A stretch of DNA of 64,000 nucleotides from Agarilytica sp045430285 (GCA_045430285.1 JAILXV010000003.1:310001-374000); one strand, 5' to 3'. Shown: positions 8,087 through 17,614, counted from the first letter of the stretch. The notes: generated by a model from the sequence alone, not told the origin. Translations and numbers: made by a program.

Positions 8087-10119
8087 TACTCTTCGACCTC
8101 TTCTATTTCTTCTTCGTCTTCACTCTCACCATTTTCATAGGCGCTAACCGGTATGTCACCAGAGTGAAGCTCGGGGAAATCTTTTAGGACGGGGATGTAA
8201 TCATCGCTTAACAGATTTAAACCTTCATCTCGGAAGTCATTATGAATATCTTGGATGAGGCGGTATTTTTCAGCGGTTGCACCGTAGAGCGATTCATCAT
8301 TACGGATGATTTTCGCCCGCAGGAACACCATCAAATTCGCTTTTTTGTAATTGGTCGACTGAAAACGGAAGAAGTGGCCCAAGAGCGGAATAGAACCAAG
8401 AACGGGGACTTTCTGTTCGCCATCTTGAATATCTTCACGAATCAAACCACCCAACACGATGGTCTGACCATCATTTGCCAACACTTGCGTGCTGATAGTG
8501 CTTTGATTGGTAATCAAATCGGCAGAACCCGCAACGCCGTCGGATAGACTGGATACTTCTTGTGAAATATTGAGTAATACTTTATTACCTTCGTTCACTT
8601 GTGGCGTAACGGTCAGACTAATACCCACGTTCTCACGCTGAATGGTCGTAAAAGGGTTCGAAGGGTTACTGCTATTGCCAGTAGAAGAATAGGAGCCGGT
8701 TCTGAAAGGCACATTCTGACCCACGGAAATTGTGGCTTCTTGGTTGTCCATCGTGAGCAAAGAAGGCGTCGATAGAATGTTCGCCTTGCTGTTGCCACGA
8801 AGGGCAGTCAAAATTGCTGTAAAGGCGTCTCGCCCGTCACTGGCCACGCCCAAGGTTTGGCCGGTTGCACCGATAATGCTGCTTGCCAATCCGGCAAGGC
8901 CCGTACTATCGTCGTCATCATTTGAGGGATTAAGTAAATTGGCTGGGCCGCCCAAGGCAGAGCTGGCACCGCCGCGCGAAGAGCCGCCGAACACGCCATC
9001 TTCCTGATTGGCGAACAACCATTCAACGCCTACCTGAGAACCATCACTCACATTAATATCAACGATAATCGCTTCAACTAAGACTTGTGCACGACGAATA
9101 TCCAAACGCGCAACAACGGCGAGCAAGGAATCCAACGTGTCCTTTGGTGCAGTAATTAAGAGCGCATTTGTCGCCTCATCCGCTTCAACCGTGGCTTGTG
9201 ACTTCGAGGCTGCTTTACCTTTCCCGCCTGGCGCCGCCTTAGACATGTTCTGTACCACTTTGGTCAACACAGTCGCCACATCTTTTGCATCGGCATACTC
9301 AAGGTATACAACACGCACGTTACCCGTTTGCTGCTGAGGCTGGTCCAATTGCCAAATCAAACGCTTGGTCTTCGCACGCTGCATATCTTCGCCAGTAATT
9401 AAGATGGCGTTATTTCGCGCATCAGGCACGAGAATCATGCGGTTTGACTGCGGCCCTTGCTTAGCTTCTTTACCTTGTAGTTTTTCTAAGATGGTCACCA
9501 TGACTTCTGCATCAGCATATTTCAGCTTCACAATTTCGGTCGTAGGCAAAGCCGCTTTATCAATCTTATCGATCACCTCTTTCATACGCTCAATGTTGGC
9601 GTTGGTGTCGGTAATCACGATGGCGTTACTGGGGTCGTATGCAGCTAGGTGGGAATTCTGAGGAACAAGTGGGCGCAACACGGGAATCACTTTCGCTGCT
9701 GCAATATTTTTTAGCTGGATAACTTGGGTAATAAACTCACTGTCGTCGGCTGGGCCGGCCTTATTCACTGAAGTTGGTGACGTTCGCGCATCCTTAATCG
9801 GCACAATGCGGACAATATCACCCACTTCAACCACCGTAAAATCGCTGATCTCCAACACGGAACGGAAAAGTGCATATAGCTCCTTTTTCGTCAGTGAGTC
9901 ATTGGACATAATCTTGATTCGGCCTTTCACTCGCGGATCAATCACCATGGTTTTACCGGTAATCTCTGCGACGAATTTAATGACCTCGAGAATATCCGAG
10001 TCGTTAAACTGTACGGTGTATGTCGGCTCTACAGCGGCCTTATTACTCTGCGCCCAAGCGGCAGAGCCCGTGGTCATAATGCCTGCCACCAATGCGGTGG
10101 CCAAAAGTTGCTTTAACAC
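8086..10119 (-). CDS. gspD: Type II secretion outer-membrane secretin D
   Basis: The 677-residue secretin that forms the outer-membrane channel. After a signal peptide (MLKQLLATALVAGIMTTGSAAWAQ) come the N0 domain (TYTVQFNDSDILEVIKFVAE) and N1-N3 domains, with Gly/Ser-rich loops in N3 and before the secretin core. The secretin domain contains the VPFRTG motif and the conserved VPVLGSIPLLGHFFR segment. The C-terminal tail is very acidic (ESEDEEEIEEVEE) and could be the pilotin-binding S-domain; no pilotin gene (gspS) is seen nearby. Confidence 0.97.
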   Translation of the reverse strand: MLKQLLATALVAGIMTTGSAAWAQSNKAAVEPTYTVQFNDSDILEVIKFVAEITGKTMVIDPRVKGRIKIMSNDSLTKKELYALFRSVLEISDFTVVEVGDIVRIVPIKDARTSPTSVNKAGPADDSEFITQVIQLKNIAAAKVIPVLRPLVPQNSHLAAYDPSNAIVITDTNANIERMKEVIDKIDKAALPTTEIVKLKYADAEVMVTILEKLQGKEAKQGPQSNRMILVPDARNNAILITGEDMQRAKTKRLIWQLDQPQQQTGNVRVVYLEYADAKDVATVLTKVVQNMSKAAPGGKGKAASKSQATVEADEATNALLITAPKDTLDSLLAVVARLDIRRAQVLVEAIIVDINVSDGSQVGVEWLFANQEDGVFGGSSRGGASSALGGPANLLNPSNDDDDSTGLAGLASSIIGATGQTLGVASDGRDAFTAILTALRGNSKANILSTPSLLTMDNQEATISVGQNVPFRTGSYSSTGNSSNPSNPFTTIQRENVGISLTVTPQVNEGNKVLLNISQEVSSLSDGVAGSADLITNQSTISTQVLANDGQTIVLGGLIREDIQDGEQKVPVLGSIPLLGHFFRFQSTNYKKANLMVFLRAKIIRNDESLYGATAEKYRLIQDIHNDFRDEGLNLLSDDYIPVLKDFPELHSGDIPVSAYENGESEDEEEIEEVEE

Positions 10120-10122
10120 GTT

Positions 10123-11097
10123 TTATGCACCTGAATCCAAACTAATCGTTATTGAATGTGTGTCACCATCGCGAAGCACGTTTAACTGCGCCTCGGTCGC
10201 GGTTTTCATAGACTTATAAACACTGCGAATTTGTTTTGGGTCGTTAACTTCAATGCCATTCACTGAGGTCACGATATCGTTAGCTTTTAAGCCAACCTGG
10301 GTAAAGAGTTCACGATCACGGCCTGGGCGTATGCGGTAGCCCACCATTTTTCCACCTTCACGATGGACGCTGAAACGCACGACATCGCCGATATTTTTGG
10401 GGATTTGATCTGGTCGCGCGGATGTTCGAATATTATTACTAGTAGGCCTGGAGGGTGACTTAGGCTTTGCCCTTGGCTTAGAACGCGCACTCACTGCAAA
10501 GTCTTCCTCAGAGAACAACCACAAAGACTCCATACTGCCTTTGTTGTTTAGAATCACGCGCTTTTCGAGAACACGCGCGAGCGTAACGCCACGGTTACCG
10601 GTTATCTCTTCCCCAACAGAATATAGCGCCTGCTTATTCCCGCCGGCGATAATGGCACTTCCCTCTTTAGGGTCACTGCTTGAGAATAAGCCGTGTAGTT
10701 TAAGACTTAAGCGTGTGGTTTTATTTGCCTGAATATCATCACTAGGTTTTTCGATAGGCTTGTTCACAACAACATTGGACGCTGAAGCGTTGCCGAATAT
10801 TTTGCCGAGCGCTTCGATAGAATCAAAACTGACCGATTGTGAGTTTGACTGTCCCCCCGCACTTTTCACGACGGGCAAAGCTAATTTACTCGGCAATCCG
10901 ATCTCTGGCTGGGGTAACAACACCCAAAATAGGCTTGCCACACTGTGGACCATCCACGCCGCCGCAAGAAATAAGGCAAGGCCACGCCAGCCGGCCACAG
11001 GGAAGCGAAGTAATGCGCTCAGCGCCCATTGAAGCTTTTCACTCATCAATGTCACAAATGCGCTTTGGGTCAACTGCTGAGACAAACCACTCTCCAC
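10123..11097 (-). CDS. gspC: Type II secretion protein C with PDZ domain
   Basis: First gene of the operon; a bitopic inner-membrane protein that in the family links platform to secretin. One membrane helix (ALFLAAAWMVHSVASLFWVLL, near residues 41-61), a periplasmic homology region (about 110-175) that binds the GspD N0 domain, a Pro/Ser/Arg/Lys-rich linker (about 205-230), and a C-terminal PDZ domain (about 235-324, including GLKANDIVTSVNGIEV). The start is uncertain: GTG at 11097 has no clear ribosome site, a TTG at 11085 follows GGAGAG, and an ATG at 11046 is also possible. Confidence 0.92.
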   Translation of the reverse strand: MESGLSQQLTQSAFVTLMSEKLQWALSALLRFPVAGWRGLALFLAAAWMVHSVASLFWVLLPQPEIGLPSKLALPVVKSAGGQSNSQSVSFDSIEALGKIFGNASASNVVVNKPIEKPSDDIQANKTTRLSLKLHGLFSSSDPKEGSAIIAGGNKQALYSVGEEITGNRGVTLARVLEKRVILNNKGSMESLWLFSEEDFAVSARSKPRAKPKSPSRPTSNNIRTSARPDQIPKNIGDVVRFSVHREGGKMVGYRIRPGRDRELFTQVGLKANDIVTSVNGIEVNDPKQIRSVYKSMKTATEAQLNVLRDGDTHSITISLDSGA

Positions 11098-11410
11098 ACG
11101 TTAAAAAAGGTTTATGCTTCAAAATCTTTGGGCGTTATTGATACCGCGATATTGATTATCAGGCCCAATTCCCCAAATTTCAGGGGATAACCAGTTTACC
11201 CAGGGTATATAAGGATTGATATGCCTTCGCCCCAGGCTCCATAGTTGTTTCACATTTTTGCTTGCTACTTCGCGAAATTTGAGGCCAAGGACACAAACAC
11301 GTAGCAATTCATTTGGCGAAACACACCGTGACTTGTGGTCGCTCGACCGCGTCGGTATTCTATGCGCTTGATCTAAATTTGGCCGAAACCAGCGGAGCAC
11401 AGCCCTTTTC
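11098..11410. other. Gene-free divergent region between gspC and the gshA operon
   Basis: This 313-base stretch separates the divergent gspC operon and the two-gene gshA unit, so it must hold promoters for both. It is AT-rich near gspC. I could not pick a convincing -35/-10 pair on either strand. A 99-codon frame on the minus strand covers most of it, but it has no recognisable protein features and I do not treat it as a gene. Confidence 0.6.
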
Positions 11411-11989
11411 ATGAGCATAGTCTATCTCCTTCAAAATCAGCACGACCAGTACCTTAGCAAAGCCGGAGAATGGCTAGAAGGTGACGCTGCCAGCGCGCTT
11501 TACCGCACCGAACACAAAGACGAAGCTATCAACCGTAAAGTTGAATTTACGGTCAAGAATGTGGCGCTACGAATTTCCATTGTGAAAGCCAGCTTGCGCG
11601 AAAATGGCACCCCCGAACTGAGCAGTATCCCCAAAAACGAGCGGGCTAACGATCAGGCCAATGTACCACCCAGTGATAATCACGGCCCATTGTTTGATAA
11701 CGGCTCAACAGATGACACGCCCCCAGAGCAGTCCTCCGAACAGAACCCAAACACTGACGCCACAGCAGATAGCATTGTGGTAACTAACAGCACAGATACA
11801 ACAGAGAACTCGGAAGCTAGCCCAATCGACACTCCCAAAGTACCCCAGGTCAGCACCGATGAACCTGCGGAACAAAAGACTGAGGCAGGCATCTATACAG
11901 CCGCCCCTCAAGCAGAACCAGATAACAACCAAGACCAAAACACAGAAAGTACCGCCGTCAACACTGATGAAGTGCGAGAAGCCATTTAA
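11411..11989 (+). CDS. Conserved hypothetical protein with acidic low-complexity tail, upstream of gshA
   Basis: A 192-residue protein of unknown function. The first ~60 residues (MSIVYLLQNQHDQYLSKAGEWL and on) look like a compact folded domain. The rest is an Asn/Thr/Ser/Asp/Glu/Pro-rich tail with no predicted membrane segment or signal peptide, probably disordered. Its stop overlaps the gshA start by one base (TAATG), so the two are very likely co-translated. I recall similar small proteins near gshA in related gammaproteobacteria but cannot give a function. No catalytic motif is visible. Confidence 0.8.
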   Translation: MSIVYLLQNQHDQYLSKAGEWLEGDAASALYRTEHKDEAINRKVEFTVKNVALRISIVKASLRENGTPELSSIPKNERANDQANVPPSDNHGPLFDNGSTDDTPPEQSSEQNPNTDATADSIVVTNSTDTTENSEASPIDTPKVPQVSTDEPAEQKTEAGIYTAAPQAEPDNNQDQNTESTAVNTDEVREAI

Positions 11990-13584
11990 TGTTTGAAATC
12001 GAATCCTTCCCCAAGGCGCTTTTTGACAAAAAAAATGCCGCTTTATTGGGCGGTATATTGCGTGGCGTAGAAAGAGAGACCCTGCGAACTGATCTCTCTG
12101 GCACCCTTTCACAAAAGCCCCACCCGAACGGGCTAGGCTCTGCTCTGGCACACCCGCAAATCACCACCGACTTCAGCGAAGCGCTACTGGAATTCATCAC
12201 CCCCCCTACGCATCAGGTGGATGATTTGTTTGCCCATTTGGAGGCTATTCATAAATACGCAGCCAGCCAATTGGATGATGAAATCCTATGGGCGACCAGC
12301 ATGCCTTGCAGTCTGGGGAACGATGCCGAGATCCCCGTTGCACGCTACGGCTCCTCCAACAACGGCCAAATGAAGACTACCTATCGCGTGGGGCTAGGAC
12401 ATCGCTATGGACGTTCAATGCAAACCGTCGCAGGCGTGCATTACAACTTTTCTTTGCCAAACGCTTTTTGGGCTTTTTTACACCAAGAAGAGAATCGCCT
12501 TGATGACCTACAAGCATTCAAAAATGAGTCCTACTTTAAGCTGATTCGCAATTTCCGTCGTCACTACTGGCTGCTGATTTACCTATTTGGCGCATCGCCA
12601 GCATTATGCAAAAGCTTTGTCGCCAATAAGCCGCATGCGCTCGACGAATTGCCTGATGGGCACACCCTGTATTTACCCCACGCAACATCCCTAAGAATGG
12701 GTGATCTCGGATACCAGAGCAAAGTCCAAGAATCGCTCTATGTCTGTTACAACAATAGCGAGAGCTACATCAAAACGCTGTGCCGAGCGATCACACGCTC
12801 CCACCCAGAGTACGAAGCGATCGGCCTAAAAACACCCGACGGCGACTTCATGCAACTGAACACAAGCATTTTGCAAATCGAAAATGAGTTTTATAGCGCT
12901 ATCCGGCCAAAACGTACGGCACACCCTGGCGAAACGGCCCTCGCGGCTCTGCAAGATCGCGGAGTCGAATATATTGAGGTGCGCTGCCTCGATGTTGACC
13001 CCATTACGCCGTTAGGCTTAACGCGTGAACAGGTGTACTTTTTGGATACATTTTTACTGTATTGCGCGCTCAAAGACAGCCCAGACACCGATACTGAAGA
13101 ATCTGCACTTATCCTCAATAACCAAAAAGCCGTAGTATCACGCGGTCGCCAACCAGGCTTACTGCTAGAAAATTATGAGACGGGTAAAATCAGCGCAACC
13201 GACTGGGCAAACAACCTCATCAAGAGCATGCAACCCGTGGCTGAGCTGCTAGACGCCAATCAAAATACGCAAGCACACCAGCGCGCATTAGAAAGCCAAG
13301 GCAAGAAAATCACCGACAGCGCACTAACGCCCTCGGCTAAAATGCTGCATACCTTAGAAAACGATAAAAAAAGCTTTGCAGAATACGCCCTTGCCCTTGC
13401 TAAACAGCATCATCAGGCGCTTTCCTATCCTGAACTAAGTGATCTCACCAGCAACCGCATGGCACAAATGGCTGAGGAATCTCTCGCGGAACAACGTGCA
13501 ACCGAGGACGGCTGCGACGAGAGCTTTGAGGTATTTTTAGCAAATTACTATAAGCAATACACGAGCTGCTCTTCTTGTGGCTAG
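11989..13584 (+). CDS. gshA: Glutamate-cysteine ligase
   Basis: A 531-residue enzyme of the proteobacterial (class 1) glutamate-cysteine ligase family, which joins glutamate and cysteine in the first, ATP-dependent step of glutathione synthesis in the cytosol. Characteristic stretches are GVERETLRTDLSG near the N-terminus, the TTDFSEALLEFITPP substrate/ATP-site segment, and RYGRSMQTVAGVHYNFSLP. The C-terminus has a CSSCG motif. The ATG overlaps the preceding hypothetical gene by one base. Length is normal for the family. Confidence 0.97.
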   Translation: MFEIESFPKALFDKKNAALLGGILRGVERETLRTDLSGTLSQKPHPNGLGSALAHPQITTDFSEALLEFITPPTHQVDDLFAHLEAIHKYAASQLDDEILWATSMPCSLGNDAEIPVARYGSSNNGQMKTTYRVGLGHRYGRSMQTVAGVHYNFSLPNAFWAFLHQEENRLDDLQAFKNESYFKLIRNFRRHYWLLIYLFGASPALCKSFVANKPHALDELPDGHTLYLPHATSLRMGDLGYQSKVQESLYVCYNNSESYIKTLCRAITRSHPEYEAIGLKTPDGDFMQLNTSILQIENEFYSAIRPKRTAHPGETALAALQDRGVEYIEVRCLDVDPITPLGLTREQVYFLDTFLLYCALKDSPDTDTEESALILNNQKAVVSRGRQPGLLLENYETGKISATDWANNLIKSMQPVAELLDANQNTQAHQRALESQGKKITDSALTPSAKMLHTLENDKKSFAEYALALAKQHHQALSYPELSDLTSNRMAQMAEESLAEQRATEDGCDESFEVFLANYYKQYTSCSSCG

Positions 13585-13622
13585 CTCTGTTAAGCGATCT
13601 AATCTTGGTTCGGTCGCTCCGC

Positions 13623-14090
13623 TCACTTTTGAACAATAAAATTATTGAAAAACACTTCAACGATATCTTCACGCGGCGTCTGCTCCTCACGCTCAACAAT
13701 ATCGCGTATTTCTTCTAGGGCATCTGCACGTATTTTTTGCTTACCCTCCTGAGACCCCACGGTTTGGTTCGTCTGAGACGCAAATAACATCAGGAGGTTA
13801 TTTCTCACAAAAGGCATATGAGAACGCACCGCATTCGCCGCATCAATCGTGGTCACCCGCACGGAAACCTCGGTTTTTAAGAAGCGTAAACGGCCGGCAC
13901 CGCCATAATTGATTACGAACGGCGGCTTCAATGGCAAATAAATGGCCTGGGCCTCAGCAACCGCTTCACCCTCAACGGCTTCGCCTTCTTCTGCGGCGGC
14001 TTCCTCTTCAGAAAAGGCCACATGAGATAGAACCAAGGCGCACACCAAGACAGCTCCCTTGAGTAAAATCAAAAAACGGAATTTTTGCAT
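13623..14090 (-). CDS. fliL: Orphan FliL-family protein
   Basis: A 155-residue protein with an N-terminal hydrophobic segment (residues 6-27, FLILLKGAVLVCALVLSHVAF), a Glu/Ala-rich linker and a FliL domain (about 48-155; YLPLKPPFVINYGGAGRLRFLKTEVSVRV, ending EVFFNNFIVQK). FliL proteins sit at the flagellar motor and modulate stator function. No other flagellar gene is near, so this is a stand-alone paralogue rather than the one in the fliLMNOPQR operon. The hydrophobic segment ends near HVAFSEEE and could be a cleaved signal peptide or an anchor. Confidence 0.85.
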   Translation of the reverse strand: MQKFRFLILLKGAVLVCALVLSHVAFSEEEAAAEEGEAVEGEAVAEAQAIYLPLKPPFVINYGGAGRLRFLKTEVSVRVTTIDAANAVRSHMPFVRNNLLMLFASQTNQTVGSQEGKQKIRADALEEIRDIVEREEQTPREDIVEVFFNNFIVQK

Positions 14091-14311
14091 GCACTAAATC
14101 CTTACAATGGGGAATGTCGGGCAAAATATGATGTCTACAACACTTAATATATTAGAGAATAGACCAACCGAAGACGCCCTCAAGAGATAAAAGAGCACAA
14201 TGCGCCTCGCTACATAGCTTAGATGCGAGAAAGAGAAATCCTCTCGGTTGAGTTTTAGACGGTTTTTTAATACCTTGCCAAACACTTAGAATAAAAAAAT
14301 TAGGATGCCCC

Positions 14312-14812
14312 ATGCCATTACCCACCATTCGACAGAGTTACTTTCTGATTGCGGCAGCCTGCCTTTGCATGATGATTGCTGCTCTCATCATGCAATATTT
14401 TCTCGACATGGAGCCCTGCCCTCTTTGCATCACTCAACGAGTATTCGTGATTTTTTCTGGGCTTGTTGGGCTGATTGCCGGCATACATAACACCCCCAAC
14501 CTCGGCCACAAATGCTACAGCGCACTCGGTATTCTCGTAAGCCTTATTGGCGGCGGCGTATCCGCCCGACACGTTTGGATACAAAACCTCCCCGAAGACC
14601 AAGTACCAACATGCGGCCCAGGCATCGGCTACATGTTTGACGCGCTTCCGTTTACCGAAGCTTTATCGCTATTATTTGCTGGCGACGGAAACTGCGCCGA
14701 GGAATCTTGGCGTTTTATTGGACTCACGATTCCCGCTTGGACACTGCTGTGCTTTCTCGCCCTTGCAGGCGTATTCGGCTGGCAATTGCTCCGTAAGCCT
14801 GCTGCTGATTAA
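14312..14812 (+). CDS. dsbB: Disulfide bond formation protein DsbB
   Basis: A 166-residue inner-membrane protein with four membrane helices. It holds both redox pairs: the quinone-linked CxxC (C36, C39 in EPCPLCITQR) and the second periplasmic pair (C101, C128). DsbB reoxidises DsbA and passes electrons to ubiquinone. The conserved arginine after the CxxC motif is present. The start ATG at 14312 follows TTAGGAT. It is divergent from fliL; the 221-base gap between them contains no other gene that I can support. Confidence 0.96.
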   Translation: MPLPTIRQSYFLIAAACLCMMIAALIMQYFLDMEPCPLCITQRVFVIFSGLVGLIAGIHNTPNLGHKCYSALGILVSLIGGGVSARHVWIQNLPEDQVPTCGPGIGYMFDALPFTEALSLLFAGDGNCAEESWRFIGLTIPAWTLLCFLALAGVFGWQLLRKPAAD

Positions 14813-15057
14813 CCCCCCATAAACATCGCGCCCCGCTATTCTTAAGCCAGTTTCGCTCCGCGTTACACATACACACAGAGCCAGCCACGCCGGCTCTTGA
14901 TCTGCCTACATACATTCGCCTATAGACGACAATTCCTTTCGATCGGCACTTGCTCTCCCCGTCCAGATATCCTATCTTGGCAGTCGTACGCATCAAAAAA
15001 TATTTGTATGCGACCCGAATAAAATAAACGCTATTAAAGCGCTAAGGGCAACATTGA

Positions 15058-15525
15058 ATGTTAGATAACTGCACAACCGCACAGGAACGCTGGGGCGGCG
15101 TAAGTGAAATTATTGATAGATGGCTTCAAGAAAGAAAACTTCTCCTTATTCAGTACTGCAAACTTTCTGAACTCGTAGAAGATGCCGACAACACCTCGGT
15201 AGCTCCGTTAGTACAAGCACTTTGCCAAATCATGGTGGACTACACCTCTGCTGGCCACTTCGAAGTATATGACCAGCTTGTTAAAGAAGGCCAAGAGTTC
15301 GATGACAAAGAAGGACTTAAGTCTGCAGGTGAATCCTTTAAAATTGTTGACGCAACCACCGAAGAAATTCTCGATTTCAACGATAAATATCAAGAAACAG
15401 ACGACCTCGATGCCATTCTCGGCGACCTTTCAAAACTTGGCGAAACATTGGCTAGTCGCTTCGAAGCGGAAGACAGCATGATTGAAGTATTACATGTTGC
15501 ACACAAACACCAAGTCACTGAATAA
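15058..15525 (+). CDS. rsd: Anti-sigma-70 factor Rsd/AlgQ
   Basis: A 155-residue cytoplasmic regulator of the Rsd/AlgQ family. Family features are the N-terminal helix with RWGGVSEIIDRWLQERKLLL, used to contact region 4 of sigma-70, and the LCQIMVDYTSAGHFEVYDQL segment. Members sequester the housekeeping sigma factor in stationary phase; AlgQ also affects alginate and virulence genes in pseudomonads. It is followed by a separate lipoprotein gene. Confidence 0.93.
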   Translation: MLDNCTTAQERWGGVSEIIDRWLQERKLLLIQYCKLSELVEDADNTSVAPLVQALCQIMVDYTSAGHFEVYDQLVKEGQEFDDKEGLKSAGESFKIVDATTEEILDFNDKYQETDDLDAILGDLSKLGETLASRFEAEDSMIEVLHVAHKHQVTE

Positions 15526-15644
15526 ACGCTTTATTTTTTCTGTATCAAACGCTGGGGCAGCTTAAGCCGTAAAGCCCCGGCCTTTTTCTCCCCCTGCGCT
15601 GAAGTGCTATGCTTTCAATAGTCCAAATTGAGGCAATGCATCGC

Positions 15645-16637
15645 ATGAAACGCGTCATCACGCTCCCCCTATTATTTGCATTACTAACATCACTAAGTAG
15701 TTGCGACCGCCCCGCGCCGCCTATTTCTTCAATTGAGGTCGCAGCGAAAGGCATTCACGGCGCAGCGCTTAGCGACGACGGTGAATACTCAGTCATTGGT
15801 TCAATACATCACGGCGGCAGTTTTTGGCAACACGAGTCTCAAGAGCGCTTATATAACTGGAACCATAAAGAAAATGAACTCTCAACAATCATCGCCGCAG
15901 ATTTTTCCCATCAGGGAAAATGGGTACTCACCGCCAATCCATTTAACCTCGTGTTATGGGAAACAAACTCAGGCAGAGGTGAACGTTTTTGGACGGCGCC
16001 AGGCGAAATATTGGATGCTGAACTTGGCCCCAACGGCAACATGGCACTCCTTGGGCTAAGCGACCACACGGCCGTTGTATTTAACGTAAAACGCGGCGGT
16101 ATTTTACGTACCTTTCAACACGGCAATCGCGTTCGCAGCGTAGACCTTAGTCGTGACGGTAAGCTCGCACTTACAGGCTCAGAGGATTATACCGCGGCAC
16201 TGTGGGATGTAACCTCAGGCGAAAAACTCAAAACGATCAAACACGAAGACGATGTTCAACTCGTAAAAATCTCGCCCGACGGTAACTTCGCGCTATCCGT
16301 TAGCAAATATGACAAAGCGCTCCTTTGGGATACCCTGAGCGGTAAAAGCATTGGAGAGATCCCCCTAGCAAGCGAACGCTTAAAACGTGGCATTCGTTTT
16401 ACCAGTGCCCGATTTAACGACGATGCGTCACTGCTCATCACCGGCCGCCCAGATCAAATAATTGAATTATGGGACACTGCAACACTGAGCATTGTTAGCC
16501 GCTGGAAAGCGCCCAAAAGAAATTCGTGGAAACCCACCAGCGCAGCGATTGTCGATGTTGGATTTTCGAAAGATCAGCAAAGCTTTTGGGCTATCGCATC
16601 TAACGGTTTCATACATAGATTATCTCTGCAGGACTAA
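15645..16637 (+). CDS. WD40-repeat lipoprotein
   Basis: A beta-propeller protein of 330 residues from the chosen ATG at 15645, which gives a proper lipoprotein signal (MKRVITLPLLFALLTSLSSC, lipobox Cys20). Starting at 15609 would put 12 extra residues in front of the signal. Repeats with the WD pattern are visible, e.g. LTGSEDYTAALWDVTSGEKL and SVSKYDKALLWDTLSGKS. It probably acts as a membrane-anchored periplasmic binding platform, but no partner is evident. It faces the FKBP gene across a shared bidirectional terminator. Confidence 0.88.
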   Translation: MKRVITLPLLFALLTSLSSCDRPAPPISSIEVAAKGIHGAALSDDGEYSVIGSIHHGGSFWQHESQERLYNWNHKENELSTIIAADFSHQGKWVLTANPFNLVLWETNSGRGERFWTAPGEILDAELGPNGNMALLGLSDHTAVVFNVKRGGILRTFQHGNRVRSVDLSRDGKLALTGSEDYTAALWDVTSGEKLKTIKHEDDVQLVKISPDGNFALSVSKYDKALLWDTLSGKSIGEIPLASERLKRGIRFTSARFNDDASLLITGRPDQIIELWDTATLSIVSRWKAPKRNSWKPTSAAIVDVGFSKDQQSFWAIASNGFIHRLSLQD

Positions 16638-16644
16638 CACCCAA

Positions 16645-16680
16645 TAAAAAAGGCGCTCCCTCTCAGAGAAAGCGCCTTTC
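16645..16680. terminator. Bidirectional intrinsic terminator between the WD40 gene and the FKBP gene
   Basis: A 9-bp perfect stem (AAAGGCGCT at 16649-16657 with AGCGCCTTT at 16671-16679, 13-base loop). An A-run on the left provides a U-tract for minus-strand transcripts of the FKBP gene; the right side has only TTTC, so it is stronger in the minus direction. Confidence 0.8.
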
Positions 16681-16703
16681 AGCAAAGCTAAACTAGCGTT
16701 GTG

Positions 16704-17414
16704 TTATTCTGCGACTTCTGGCTCACCGATAGACAACAATTGCATTTCGAAGACAAGCGCCGAATTCGGCCCGATATTGCCAGTACCGCCAGGACCATAA
16801 GCTAAATCAGCAGGAATATATAAATTCCACTTTGCACCGACTTTCATCAACGGTAACGCTTCGACCCAACCAGGAATTAGCTGATTCACCTGAAAGCTCA
16901 CGTCTTCGCCTTGGTCAAAGACTTCACCCGTCATCGACTTGCCTTTGTAGTTCACGGTCACGTAGTCTTCTGGCTTTGGCGCGTCACCTGTACCGGCTTC
17001 AACAACCTCATACTGCAAACCACTTTCAGTTGTTACCACGCCTTCTCGCTTACCATTCGCAGCAAGAAACTCTTGGCTACGCTTTAAATTCTCATCCGCT
17101 TGCTGACTAAACGCCGCTTGCTGCTTCTCTTGAAGCTGTGTTTGAAATGCCGTCATCGCCGCGTTGATCTCTTCATCCGACAATTCAGATTCATTGCCAG
17201 CATTGTGATGATCAATCGCATACTTCAATACTGTTGCATCCAAATCAAAGCCATCGGCTTTCATCCGGCGGGCCATGTTGTAACCCACAGCATAACTAAC
17301 CTTTTGCTCCAGAGTATCAAGCGTCACAGCGGCGGGCGCTTCTTGGGCTTCTTCTTTGTTGCACCCGGACAACGTCGCTGCGACGGCCAGGGCTATTATT
17401 ATGTGCTTTTTCAT
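16704..17414 (-). CDS. FKBP-type peptidyl-prolyl isomerase lipoprotein (Mip/FkpA-like)
   Basis: A 236-residue periplasmic prolyl isomerase. The ATG at 17414 gives a lipoprotein signal (MKKHIIIALAVAATLSGC, Cys18); a longer frame to 17486 adds 24 residues ahead of the signal and is unlikely. The N-terminal dimerisation domain (about 30-130; VSYAVGYNMARRMKADGFDLD) precedes an FKBP catalytic domain (about 135-232) with VTVNYKGKSMTGEVFDQGE, VIPGW-like QLIPGWVEAL and AYGPGGTGNIGPNSALVFEMQLL. It assists folding of envelope proteins. The call to Mip/FkpA class is from domain order; the exact orthologue is unclear. Confidence 0.93.
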   Translation of the reverse strand: MKKHIIIALAVAATLSGCNKEEAQEAPAAVTLDTLEQKVSYAVGYNMARRMKADGFDLDATVLKYAIDHHNAGNESELSDEEINAAMTAFQTQLQEKQQAAFSQQADENLKRSQEFLAANGKREGVVTTESGLQYEVVEAGTGDAPKPEDYVTVNYKGKSMTGEVFDQGEDVSFQVNQLIPGWVEALPLMKVGAKWNLYIPADLAYGPGGTGNIGPNSALVFEMQLLSIGEPEVAE

Positions 17415-17608
17415 AAGAAAACCTGTTGTACTAAATAAATATTGAGTGCGCAGTATATAGAACCAAAACTCAGTGGAACAGAGCAAACCGCCCAGACACT
17501 AGCTATACGGCCTACGCAGGGACAATATTACACAATAAATTCGCACATAGAACTCTCAAACAGGCACACAAGCAACAACAATGTATTTTTTTATTTTTAT
17601 TATGTCGC

Positions 17609-17614
17609 TATAAT
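17609..17614 (+). promoter_or_regulatory. Possible -10 element upstream of the AlgP-like gene
   Basis: A perfect TATAAT at 17609-17614, about 100 bases before the AlgP-like start, inside a very AT-rich stretch (17580-17615). The -35 position is a T-run without a good match, so activity would need an activator or an UP-like element. This is inference from base pattern only. Confidence 0.35.

Noticed and set aside
11119..11418. 99-codon minus-strand frame in the gspC-gshA gap
   Set aside because: No family features and an unusual composition; it covers the expected divergent promoter region.
14813..15057. Terminator between dsbB and rsd (GAGCC/GGCTC)
   Set aside because: The stem is only five base pairs and is not followed by a T-run, so it is too weak to call.
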